Shown: positions 23,887-34,114 of the stretch, one piece after another | Layout of the letters: each line of letters begins with the position of its first letter | Numbering within the stretch: position 1 is the first letter of the stretch | Assembly (NCBI GenBank): GCA_025350245.1 | Contig: JANXYG010000017.1 | Location: 1 to 34,114, forward strand | Source: Betaproteobacteria bacterium | GTDB lineage: Bacteria > Pseudomonadota > Gammaproteobacteria > Burkholderiales > Ga0077523 | DNA length: 34,114 nucleotides | Direction: 5' to 3' | The notes under the pieces: model-generated | Database searches by the model: none | The model's input: the letters and a program-made list of their open reading frames with translations, nothing else | What the model was told of the DNA's origin: nothing | Translations under genes and position numbers: made by a program

Positions 23887-25253
23887 GCCATCCCGCGTTC
23901 GGCCCGCGGGATGGCCGCGAGCGCAATGCGCGGTCGCCGAGGGCACCCACCGTCGGCTTCGTTTCCCTCGGGTGCCCCAAGGCGCTGGTCGATTCGGAAC
24001 AGATCGTCACGCGCCTGCGAGCTGAAGGCTACGACATCGCACCGAGCTACGAAGGTGCGGATCTGGTCGTGGTCAATACGTGCGGCTTCATCGATTCGGC
24101 GGTCGCCGAGTCGCTCGACGCCATCGGCGAGGCGCTGGCGGCGAACGGCAAAGTGATTGTCACCGGGTGTCTCGGCGCGCAAGGCAACGTGGTGCGCGAA
24201 ACACATCCTGCTGTGCTTGCCGTCACCGGACCGCACGCGACCGAGGCGGTGATGGATGCCGTGCATGCGCACCTGCCGAAACCACACGATCCGTTTCTCG
24301 ATCTGGTGCCACCCCAGGGCATCAAGCTGACGCCGAAGCACTATGCCTACCTGAAAATCTCCGAAGGCTGCAATCACCGCTGCACCTTCTGCATCATCCC
24401 GTCCATGCGCGGCGATCTCGTCAGTCGCCCGGTTGGAGATGTCCTCCAGGACGCCGAGAATCTGGTCAAGGCGGGGGTCAGGGAATTGCTGGTGGTGTCC
24501 CAGGACACCAGCGCCTACGGCGTCGACCTGAAGTACCGCACCGGATTCTGGAAGGGCCGTCCGGTGAAGACGCGCATGACAGAAATGGTGCGGCACATGG
24601 GCGAGCTCGGTGCTTGGGTGAGACTGCACTACGTCTATCCGTATCCGCATGTGGACGAGGTGATCCCGCTGATGGCGGAAGGGCGGGTCGTGCCCTACCT
24701 GGATGTTCCGTTCCAGCATGCCAGCGCCCGCATCCTGCGCCTGATGAAGCGCCCCGCCGCCGCCGAAAACAACCTCGCGCGGGTTCGTGCCTGGCGCGAG
24801 GTCTGCCCCGACCTCACCGTGCGCTCCACCTTCATCGTCGGCTTTCCTGGCGAGACCGAAGCGGAATTTGAAGAACTCCTCACCTTCCTGGAAGAGGCGC
24901 AGCTCGATCGCGTCGGCTGCTTCCCTTACTCGCCGGTGACCGGTGCCGCGGCGAACAGCCTGCCCGATCCGGTTCCGGATGACGTCAAGCAAGACCGCCT
25001 TGCCCGCCTGATGCAGGTGCAGGAGCGCATCTCTGCCGCACGCCTGTCGCGGTGGGTAGGACGCGAGATCGACGTGCTGGTCGACAAGGTGGATGGCAAT
25101 ACCGCGCAGGCGCGTAGCACCGCCGATGCTCCGGAGATCGACGGGCGCGTGTACGTGTCGCAGGCGCGGTGGCTGCGCGCCGGTGAGTTCGCGCGCGTGC
25201 GCGTGACCGGTGCCGACGAACACGACCTGTTCGCGGATTCGCTCACGGTGTGA
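23883..25253 (+). CDS. rimO: Ribosomal protein S12 methylthiotransferase RimO
   Basis: This 456-residue radical-SAM enzyme adds a methylthio group to Asp of ribosomal protein S12. The N-terminal UPF0004 domain has its cysteines in [24 protein letters not shown] and VTGCLGAQG. The radical-SAM cluster motif CNHRCTFC gives Cys163, 167 and 170. A C-terminal TRAM domain begins near [12 protein letters not shown]. The start is GTG at 23883, overlapping the phaR stop. Confidence 0.95.
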   Translation: MSHPAFGPRDGRERNARSPRAPTVGFVSLGCPKALVDSEQIVTRLRAEGYDIAPSYEGADLVVVNTCGFIDSAVAESLDAIGEALAANGKVIVTGCLGAQGNVVRETHPAVLAVTGPHATEAVMDAVHAHLPKPHDPFLDLVPPQGIKLTPKHYAYLKISEGCNHRCTFCIIPSMRGDLVSRPVGDVLQDAENLVKAGVRELLVVSQDTSAYGVDLKYRTGFWKGRPVKTRMTEMVRHMGELGAWVRLHYVYPYPHVDEVIPLMAEGRVVPYLDVPFQHASARILRLMKRPAAAENNLARVRAWREVCPDLTVRSTFIVGFPGETEAEFEELLTFLEEAQLDRVGCFPYSPVTGAAANSLPDPVPDDVKQDRLARLMQVQERISAARLSRWVGREIDVLVDKVDGNTAQARSTADAPEIDGRVYVSQARWLRAGEFARVRVTGADEHDLFADSLTV

Positions 25254-25642
25254 CAACGGTGTGGCGCCGCCTGAAGCAATGGGCGGCGCGGCTGCGGCGG
25301 GATGTGCTGACGCTCTGGTATGCCGGGCGTGATGGCGCCACCCCGCTGGCGGCGAAACTGCTGGCACTGGCAACCGCGGCCTACGCGTTCAGTCCGATCG
25401 ACCTGATACCGGATTTCATCCCGGTCCTCGGGATGCTCGACGAACTGATCCTGCTGCCACTGGCGATCGCGCTGTGTCTGGCGCTGATCCCGCCGGCCAT
25501 CGTGGTTGACTGTCGGGCTCGGGCGGACGCCTGGCTGGCGGCGCGCGGCAGGCATCCGCGAAGCCTGATCGCGGCGCTGGCCATCGGTATGGTCTGGATC
25601 GCCGCGGCCGGCGGCACCCTTTATTGGTGGTGGAAATCCTGA
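25250..25642 (+). CDS. YkvA-like DUF1232 membrane protein
   Basis: This 130-residue protein has the DUF1232 core [20 protein letters not shown] with [12 protein letters not shown], plus a C-terminal hydrophobic helix ([20 protein letters not shown]). The role of the family is unknown. The start is GTG at 25250, overlapping the rimO stop (GTGA), so it is translated with rimO. It is the last gene of the pha-rimO run. Confidence 0.88.
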   Translation: MTTVWRRLKQWAARLRRDVLTLWYAGRDGATPLAAKLLALATAAYAFSPIDLIPDFIPVLGMLDELILLPLAIALCLALIPPAIVVDCRARADAWLAARGRHPRSLIAALAIGMVWIAAAGGTLYWWWKS

Positions 25643-25787
25643 GCCCGCCGTGATCGCGGAAGCCGCTTTTCATACCCGGTTCATGCGGCCGCGCCCACCG
25701 GTCGGAGAGACCCACAGGACGCGTCGACCGATCGCGTGTCGCCACTTCAACCGCGGTCGGTCGAAGGCAACGTCCGACCCCACGCAT

Positions 25788-25804
25788 CGCCCAGGCTCTG
25801 GGCG
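25788..25804 (-). terminator. Hairpin after the MFS transporter gene
   Basis: CGCCCAG and CTGGGCG form a 7-bp GC stem with a 3-base loop, 20 bases beyond the transporter stop. No T-run follows, so it is a weak or factor-dependent terminator at best. The remainder of 25643-25824 holds nothing I can recognise. Confidence 0.35.
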
Positions 25805-25824
25805 AGGTTCATGCCGAAGATTTC

Positions 25825-27459
25825 CTAATGGAACAGCACCACCGCCTTCTGGAAGGTCATCCAGATGCCCCACGAGAGAGGGATCCCGACCAGGACCCAG
25901 AAGCCGCCCACCAGCGCCGGACTGCTCGGGGTATCGCCACCACCGGTTGCCGCGGTCCCGACGGCAGACTGCCGCGCCTTGTCGTGCGCCAGTTGCCGTT
26001 CGGCCGCAAGTTCGTCGTCGGTCATGAACCATTTTGCCGCCACCGGACGCACCAGAAGATTGCAGACGAACCCGCCGACCAGCAGGCCCGCCAGCACGTG
26101 CATGGTGGTGTCATAGGCAGCGCTCTTGGGCACACCGGCGTGAATCTGGGCGTCGTTGATGTAGTTGACCAGCACCGGACCGAGGATGCCGGCGACCGAC
26201 CACGCCGTGAGCAACCGACCGTGAATGGCACCGACCATCTGGGTGCCGAACATGTCGGCCAGATAGGCCGGAATGGTCGCGAACCCGCCGCCGTACATGG
26301 TGAGGATGATGCAGAACAGGCCCACGAACAGTGCCACGCTCCCGCTATGCCCGGCGGAGGGTGCATAGGCGTAGAGCACGAAGCCGAGCGCGAAGAACAC
26401 GAAGTAGGTCACCTTGCGGCCGATGAAGTCGGACAGCGATGCCCACACGAAACGCCCGCCGATGTTGAACAGGCTGAGCAGCCCGGTGAAGCCGGCGGCG
26501 ATTGCCGCGACCTGCCCGAGCTGTTCCTTGGAAAGCTGATCGAACCGCAGATCGAGCCCGATCAGGTGGCCGGCGAAGATCTCCTGGAGCATGGGCGACG
26601 CCATGCCGATGACGCCGATGCCGGCGGACACGTTGAGGCACAGCACGCCCCACAGGCACCAGAACTGCGGCGTGCGCCACGCCTTGTTCAGATGCACGTG
26701 ACGGGTCGTGATCATCGCGTTCGAGGCCTGACCAGCGGGTGGCGTCCAGCCTGCCGGCTTCCAGCCCGTGGGCGGCACACGATACGAGAGCGCGCCGATC
26801 ATCATGAACACGAAGTAGATCGCCGCCATGGTGAGAAAGGTCTGCCACACGCCTACCGATCCGACGCTGGCGTAGGCCTTCATCAGCTTGTCGGCGAGCG
26901 GCGAGCCGATCATCGCGCCACCGCCGAACCCCATGATCGCCATGCCCGTGGCCATGCCGCGGCGATCGGGGAACCACTTGATGAGCGTGGACACGGGCGA
27001 GATGTAGCCGAGACCCAGGCCGATGCCGCCGATCACGCCGGACCCCAGCCACATGAGCCAGAGTTGATGGTTGTAGACCCCGATGGCCGACAGCACCAGG
27101 CCACCGCACCAGCACACGGCAGACACCACCCCGGCCTTGCGCGGACCGGCGTGTTCCAGCCAGCCACCCAGCAGCGCAGCACTCGAGCCCAGGACAACAA
27201 AGAAAAGTGTGAACATCCAGCCCAGGATCGGCTTGTCCCAGTCGCAGGTCGTGGTGAACAGCTTGTCGATCCAGGACACGTCGGCGCCGCAAGGCACCGA
27301 TGCGGTGATGCCGATCGCCTTGGTCAGCGGCAGCCAGAACACCGAGAAGCCATAGGCCATGCCGATGCACAGGTGGATGCAGAGCGCCGCGGGCGGTACC
27401 AGCCAGCGGTTGAACCCCGGCCCCGCAATCGTGTTTTCCTTGTTCAGAAATCCCGCCAT
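25825..27459 (-). CDS. OFA-family MFS transporter
   Basis: This 544-residue protein has about twelve membrane helices and belongs to the oxalate/formate antiporter (OFA) branch of the major facilitator superfamily: RWLVPPAALCIHLCIGMAYG and FSVFWLPLTKAIGI at the start, GLGLGYISPVSTLIKWFPDR and GMATGMAIMGFGGGAMIG in the first half, FNIGGRFVWASLSDFIGRK in the second. The cysteine-bearing loop after helix 1 (CGADVSWIDKLFTTTCDWDK) is a variant typical of long members. The ATG at 27459 follows GGGAGGA. Substrate unknown; a small mono- or dicarboxylate is likely. Confidence 0.88.
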   Translation of the reverse strand: MAGFLNKENTIAGPGFNRWLVPPAALCIHLCIGMAYGFSVFWLPLTKAIGITASVPCGADVSWIDKLFTTTCDWDKPILGWMFTLFFVVLGSSAALLGGWLEHAGPRKAGVVSAVCWCGGLVLSAIGVYNHQLWLMWLGSGVIGGIGLGLGYISPVSTLIKWFPDRRGMATGMAIMGFGGGAMIGSPLADKLMKAYASVGSVGVWQTFLTMAAIYFVFMMIGALSYRVPPTGWKPAGWTPPAGQASNAMITTRHVHLNKAWRTPQFWCLWGVLCLNVSAGIGVIGMASPMLQEIFAGHLIGLDLRFDQLSKEQLGQVAAIAAGFTGLLSLFNIGGRFVWASLSDFIGRKVTYFVFFALGFVLYAYAPSAGHSGSVALFVGLFCIILTMYGGGFATIPAYLADMFGTQMVGAIHGRLLTAWSVAGILGPVLVNYINDAQIHAGVPKSAAYDTTMHVLAGLLVGGFVCNLLVRPVAAKWFMTDDELAAERQLAHDKARQSAVGTAATGGGDTPSSPALVGGFWVLVGIPLSWGIWMTFQKAVVLFH

Positions 27460-27628
27460 GCTTGATCCTCCCGCGCTGATTCTTTTTCGTTGGCCGACCT
27501 TCATATGTATTCTGTTGCCGAAGCCGTGTCCACGGCCGACCATGGATGCGCTCATCGTCGGGGCGGGTTCGATGATACCGGTGCAGGGCATGATGGAACA
27601 AGGCGCTGACACGGGCTGAAAACGGCAT

Positions 27629-28228
27629 ATGTCGCGATCGGAAAACAGGAACAATCCAGGGTTCGCCGTCACCGGCATCGTGCTCGCGGGTGGTCGCGGC
27701 CAGCGCATGGGTGGCGCCGACAAGGGTCTGGCGTTGCTCGGAACCCGGCCGATGGTGGAACTCGTGATCGTCCGGTTCGCGCCGCAGGTCGACGAATTAC
27801 TGATCGTCGCCAACCGCAACCAGGAGCGGTATGGCAGCTTCGGCCATACCGTGGTGTCCGACGCCATCGGCGATTTCGCCGGCCCGCTCGCGGGGTTGCA
27901 TCGTGGCATGCGCGAGGCCGCGAACGAACTGGTGTGCACGGTGCCGTGCGACTCGCCTTTCCTGCCGGCGGATCTGGTGACGCGATTGCGAATGCCGGTG
28001 GAGGCAGGTGCCGACCTGGCGGTGGTGACGACAGGTGGACGACAGCAGCCGGTGTTCTGCCTGACCCGCCGCAGCCTGCTGCCACAACTGGAGAGCTATC
28101 TCGCAAGCGGACAGCGACGTTTCGACGGGTGGTACGCCGCGTTACGAACCGTCGCCGTATCGTTCGACGACGATACGGCGTTCGCCAACATCAATACCGC
28201 CGCCGAGTTGCGCGCCTTCGACCAGTAA
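27629..28228 (+). CDS. mobA: Molybdenum cofactor guanylyltransferase MobA
   Basis: This 199-residue nucleotidyltransferase joins GMP to molybdopterin to form the bis-MGD cofactor. The GTP-binding loop LAGGRGQRMGGADKGLALLG is intact, as are GPLAGLHRGM, VPCDSPFLPADL, QQPVFCLTRRSLLPQL and the terminal DTAFANINTAAEL. It is divergent from the MFS gene with a 169-base gap. Downstream is the repeat cluster at 28233-28500. Confidence 0.93.
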   Translation: MSRSENRNNPGFAVTGIVLAGGRGQRMGGADKGLALLGTRPMVELVIVRFAPQVDELLIVANRNQERYGSFGHTVVSDAIGDFAGPLAGLHRGMREAANELVCTVPCDSPFLPADLVTRLRMPVEAGADLAVVTTGGRQQPVFCLTRRSLLPQLESYLASGQRRFDGWYAALRTVAVSFDDDTAFANINTAAELRAFDQ

Positions 28229-28232
28229 CGTC

Positions 28233-28500
28233 CACCCCCAGGCTGCGCTGCGCTCCGCCTTCCCCCTCAAGGGGGCGCCTCGTTCCTCGGGGGGCTCTGT
28301 GGACGGGGCCCCTTCGCTTCAGATGTTTCCTTCGTTCAGCGCTCCAGCTGCGCTGCGCTGCGCCTTCCCCCAAGGGGGCGCCCCGTTCCTCGGGGAACCC
28401 TGTGGGCGGGGCCCCTTCGCTTCTGAAGTCCCTTCGTTCGGCACCCTCAGGCTTGCGCTATGCGTTCCCCCAGGGAACCTGCGCCCTGGGAGCGGGTGCC
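28233..28500 (+). repeat. Dispersed intergenic repeat, copies B, C and partial D
   Basis: Three tandem units fill the gap between the convergent mobA and scoB genes: B 28233-28342, C 28345-28442 and a shorter, decayed D 28443-28500. B and C share CTGCGCTGCGCT, GCCTTCCCCC, AAGGGGGCG, CGTTCCTCGGGG, GGGGCCCCTTCGCTT and CCTTCGTTC. The same unit occurs inverted at 1878-1985. CCCCC/GGGGG arms allow strong hairpins, so it may limit read-through between the convergent genes. Confidence 0.85.
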
Positions 28501-28505
28501 CGGAA

Positions 28506-29135
28506 TCAGCCGAGCAACGGCACCCCGGTGTGCGCTTCAATCTGCGCACGGGTGACACCGCTGGCCAGCTCGACCAGCCGCAACCCCGCCGGCGTGACAT
28601 CCATGACGCCCAGATCGGTGATGATGCGATCGACCACCGCGCGGCCGGTGAGCGGCAGGGTGCAGGCGGGCAGGATCTTGTGCACATCCCCCTTGGCCAC
28701 GTGCTCCATCAGCACCACGACACGTTTCACGCCCGCCACCAGATCCATCGCGCCGCCCATGCCCTTGACCATCTTGCCCGGGATCATCCAGTTGGCCAGA
28801 TCGCCGTTGCCGGCCACCTGCATCGCCCCGAGGATCGCGAGGTCGATGTGACCACCGCGAATCATGCCGAACGAATCGGCCGACGAAAAGAACGACGAGC
28901 CCGGCACCGTGGTGACAGTCTGCTTGCCGGCGTTGATCAGGTCGGCGTCGACTTCCGCTTCGGTCGGGAACGGACCGATGCCGAGCAGGCCGTTCTCGGA
29001 CTGGAGCCAGACGTCGATCCCCGGCGGGATGTGATTCGCCACCAGCGTCGGCAAGCCGATGCCCAGGTTGACGTAGAAACCGTCCTGCAGCTCGTGCGCG
29101 GCGCGCGCTGCCATCTCATCACGTGTCCATGCCAT
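28506..29135 (-). CDS. scoB: 3-oxoacid CoA-transferase subunit B
   Basis: This 209-residue protein is the catalytic beta subunit of a succinyl-CoA:3-ketoacid CoA-transferase. The nucleophilic Glu lies in [15 protein letters not shown], and [14 protein letters not shown] and [18 protein letters not shown] are further family marks. It activates acetoacetate to acetoacetyl-CoA, which links homogentisate breakdown (whose product is acetoacetate) and PHB turnover. It follows scoA by 12 bases. Confidence 0.93.
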   Translation of the reverse strand: MAWTRDEMAARAAHELQDGFYVNLGIGLPTLVANHIPPGIDVWLQSENGLLGIGPFPTEAEVDADLINAGKQTVTTVPGSSFFSSADSFGMIRGGHIDLAILGAMQVAGNGDLANWMIPGKMVKGMGGAMDLVAGVKRVVVLMEHVAKGDVHKILPACTLPLTGRAVVDRIITDLGVMDVTPAGLRLVELASGVTRAQIEAHTGVPLLG

Positions 29136-29147
29136 GTTCGGATTCCT

Positions 29148-29849
29148 TCAGCCTGCCGCACGCACGGTGCGTTGCTCGATGCGTTTTTCCGGCGTCGCGT
29201 TGACGACGATGCGATGCACGAAGATGCCCGGGGTGTGGATCTGGTCGGGATCGAGTTGCCCGGTCTCGACCACCTGCTCGACCTCGGCCACCGTGATGCG
29301 ACCGGCGGTGGCGATGACCGGGTTGAAGTTGCGTGCGGTCTTGCGGTAGATCAGATTGCCGGACTTGTCGGCTTTCCAGGCCTTGACCAGCGCAACATCG
29401 GCCCTGAGACCGCGCTCCATGACGTAGGTGTCGCCATCGAACTCACGCTGCTCCTTGCCGTCGGCGACCACGGTGCCGACACCGGTGCGGGTGAAGAACG
29501 CGGGGATGCCGGCACCGCCCGCGCGAAGCCTTTCCGCGAGCGTGCCCTGGGGCGTGAACTCGAGTTCGAGCTCGCCGGCAAGATATTGGCGCTCGAACTC
29601 CTTGTTCTCGCCCACATACGACGAGATCATCTTGCGGATCTGGCGCGTCGCCAGCAGCAGGCCGAGACCGAAGCCGTCCACCCCGGCATTGTTCGAGACG
29701 CACGTCAGCCCCGAGGCACCCGAATCCCGGAGGGCGGCGATGAGCGCTTCCGGAATGCCGCAAAGGCCGAAACCCCCGACCGCGATCGTCTGCCCGTCCT
29801 TCACGATGTCCGTCAACGCCGCAGCAGCGTCCGGATAGATCCTGTTCAT
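29148..29849 (-). CDS. scoA: 3-oxoacid CoA-transferase subunit A
   Basis: This 233-residue alpha subunit shows [20 protein letters not shown] near the N-terminus, [20 protein letters not shown], and [20 protein letters not shown], the standard family pattern. With scoB it forms the heteromeric enzyme. The ATG at 29849 gives the family start [20 protein letters not shown] 154-base gap separates it from ftsB to its right; nothing distinctive is seen there. Confidence 0.93.
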   Translation of the reverse strand: MNRIYPDAAAALTDIVKDGQTIAVGGFGLCGIPEALIAALRDSGASGLTCVSNNAGVDGFGLGLLLATRQIRKMISSYVGENKEFERQYLAGELELEFTPQGTLAERLRAGGAGIPAFFTRTGVGTVVADGKEQREFDGDTYVMERGLRADVALVKAWKADKSGNLIYRKTARNFNPVIATAGRITVAEVEQVVETGQLDPDQIHTPGIFVHRIVVNATPEKRIEQRTVRAAG

Positions 29850-30003
29850 GCCACCCCCAGTTGCGGGAAACCCCGTCGATCGAATGCCGGCCCGGATGAG
29901 CCGCGCGCATGCACTGCCACTGCCACTGCCGATAATCGTCGGCGCGACGCCATCCTGCCCGCGCCATCGTCAAGGGCGTCGTGGTACCACCCATCGAATC
30001 GCC

Positions 30004-30306
30004 TCATGGTCGCGAAGGCGTGCCACGACCCTCGGCCGGGTCGAGCATCTGGAAGAATGTTTCGTCCTGGCGGACCATGCCCAACTCCGCCCTGGCGCGT
30101 TCCTCGATCGCATCGAATCCGGTCTTGAGGTCGCGAACCTCCGCACCCAGCGCCGCGTTCCGGACCCGCAGCCGTTCATTGCCGGTTCGCTGCGCGGCCA
30201 GTTGGGTATCGAGTTCACGCACCTTGAGCCACCCGCCCTTGCCGAACCAGAGCGGGTGCTGCAGCAGCAGCAATACCGCAACGATGCCGACGGTTACCAG
30301 GCGCAT
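30004..30306 (-). CDS. ftsB: Cell-division protein FtsB
   Basis: This 100-residue bitopic protein has one N-terminal membrane helix ([19 protein letters not shown]) and a periplasmic coiled coil ([20 protein letters not shown] through [13 protein letters not shown]), ending [10 protein letters not shown] as in FtsB. It joins FtsL and FtsQ in the divisome. It follows eno by six bases, a conserved arrangement. Confidence 0.92.
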   Translation of the reverse strand: MRLVTVGIVAVLLLLQHPLWFGKGGWLKVRELDTQLAAQRTGNERLRVRNAALGAEVRDLKTGFDAIEERARAELGMVRQDETFFQMLDPAEGRGTPSRP

Positions 30307-30312
30307 GCACGG

Positions 30313-31602
<1,290 letters not shown>

Positions 31603-31631
31603 TCAGGTCCTGGTGGATGAATGACGGCGCG

Positions 31632-32488
31632 TCAGGCGACGGCCGGGGTTGGTGCGAGAAGATCTTCGGCGAAGCCGTTGCGTTTTACCAGCACGTCGAG
31701 GTCCTTCAGCGTGGACAGCAGTGCAGCCATGTGCGCCAGTGGCCAGGCATTGGGGCCGTCGGACAGGGCCTTGGCCGGATCCGGGTGCGTCTCCATGAAC
31801 ACGCCCGCCACGCCGGCGGCGATCGCCGCGCGCGCCAGCACCGGGACGAACTCGCGCTGCCCGCCGCTGGCGTCGCCCTGTCCGCCCGGCAACTGTACCG
31901 AATGCGTGGCATCGAACACGACCGGACAACCGGTTGCGCGCATGACCATCAGCGAGCGCATGTCGGAGACCAGGTTGTTGTAGCCGAAACTGAAGCCGCG
32001 TTCGCACACGAGGATATTGTCGGTACCGCTGGCCTGCCTTGCCTTCGCCACGACGTTGGACATTTCCCAGGGCGACAGGAACTGGCCCTTCTTGATGTTG
32101 ACCGGTCTCCCCGCACTCGCCGCGGCGGCAATGAAATCGGTCTGGCGACACAGGAATGCCGGGGTCTGCAGCACATCCACGGCCGCCGCGGCCGCCGCGA
32201 TGTCGCCGATGTCATGAACATCGGTGAGCACCGGCACGCCGAGCGTGCGGCGGACATCGGCCAGGATTTCGAGGCCCTTGTCCATGCCCAGGCCGCGAAA
32301 CGATTTCGACGAACTGCGGTTGGCCTTGTCGTACGACGCCTTGAAGATGAACGGGATCCCGAGCGTCGCGCACATCTCCTTGAGCGTCCCGGCGGTGTCC
32401 ATCACCAGTTGCCGCGACTCGATCACGCAGGGGCCGGCAATCAGGAAGAACGGGTGAGCGAGGCCCGCATCGAATCCGCACAGCTTCA

Positions 32489-32489
<1 letters not shown>
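31632..32489 (-). CDS. kdsA: 3-deoxy-D-manno-octulosonate-8-phosphate synthase
   Basis: This 285-residue enzyme condenses arabinose-5-phosphate with phosphoenolpyruvate to make KDO-8-phosphate for lipopolysaccharide. Motifs: [53 protein letters not shown] and [16 protein letters not shown]. The Cys in AGPC, where E. coli KdsA has Asn, marks it as the metal-dependent class, with His, Glu and Asp ligands available in the later motifs. The ATG overlaps the pyrG stop (TGATG), so it is coupled to pyrG. Confidence 0.95.

Positions 32490-34114
<1,625 letters not shown>

Noticed and set aside
25712-25730. Second PaaR site (GTCGACCGATCG)
   Set aside because: Only one half matches; there is no dyad, and no aromatic gene follows.

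Overview
The window is about 34 kb of GC-rich, gene-dense chromosome. The gene set points to a betaproteobacterium, most likely Burkholderiales: a phaC-phaB-phaR polyhydroxybutyrate locus running into rimO, a pyrG-kdsA-eno-ftsB run, a divergent bamD/rluD pair, and a phenylacetate (paa) operon whose neighbouring regulator is of the TetR type. No rRNA, tRNA, insertion sequence or CRISPR array was recognised.

Layout, left to right. (1) 1-811, minus: the 5' part of a protein made almost wholly of 8-residue repeats, running off the window. (2) 1246-7874, minus: the paa block, read from the right as paaG, paaI, paaK, paaA, paaB, paaC, a 27-residue relic of paaD, and paaE, followed by a dispersed intergenic repeat and the TetR-type gene paaR. 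A perfect 24-bp palindrome lies at the divergent head of the operon, against a plausible promoter. (3) 7977-8606, plus: a collapsed paaN and the 3' tail of a DUF4143 ATPase. (4) 8624-10835, minus: an acyl-CoA ligase, a DUF2335 membrane protein and a small exported protein. (5) 11055-15934: paaY (plus), then on the minus strand a homogentisate block of MBL-fold protein, flavoprotein monooxygenase, DUF2783 protein, hmgA and a small exported protein. (6) 16067-20185: a heavy-metal-binding mini-protein, a response-regulator/GGDEF relic, bamD, rluD, pgeF, a ZIP transporter and a small membrane protein. (7) 20235-25642, plus: phaC, phaB, a gene-free gap, phaR, rimO and a YkvA-like protein. (8) 25825-34114: an OFA-type MFS transporter, mobA, a cluster of intergenic repeats, scoB/scoA, ftsB, eno, kdsA and 5'-truncated pyrG.

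Metabolically, the window joins aromatic catabolism (phenylacetyl-CoA epoxidation and isomerisation; homogentisate ring cleavage) to acetoacetate activation (scoAB) and storage as polyhydroxybutyrate (phaCB, phaR). The phenylacetate pathway is incomplete here. paaD and paaN survive only as in-frame miniatures that keep both ends and lack the middle, and paaZ, paaF, paaH and paaJ are not in the window.

The observations most worth following are: the gap between phaB and phaR, which holds a consensus-like leftward promoter and an intrinsic terminator about 380 bases apart with no good ORF, suggesting an undescribed small RNA; the in-frame collapsed paaD and paaN; the octad-repeat protein with a 56-residue superperiod; and the ~110-bp repeat family. 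All family assignments are from recalled sequence features, with no database search.
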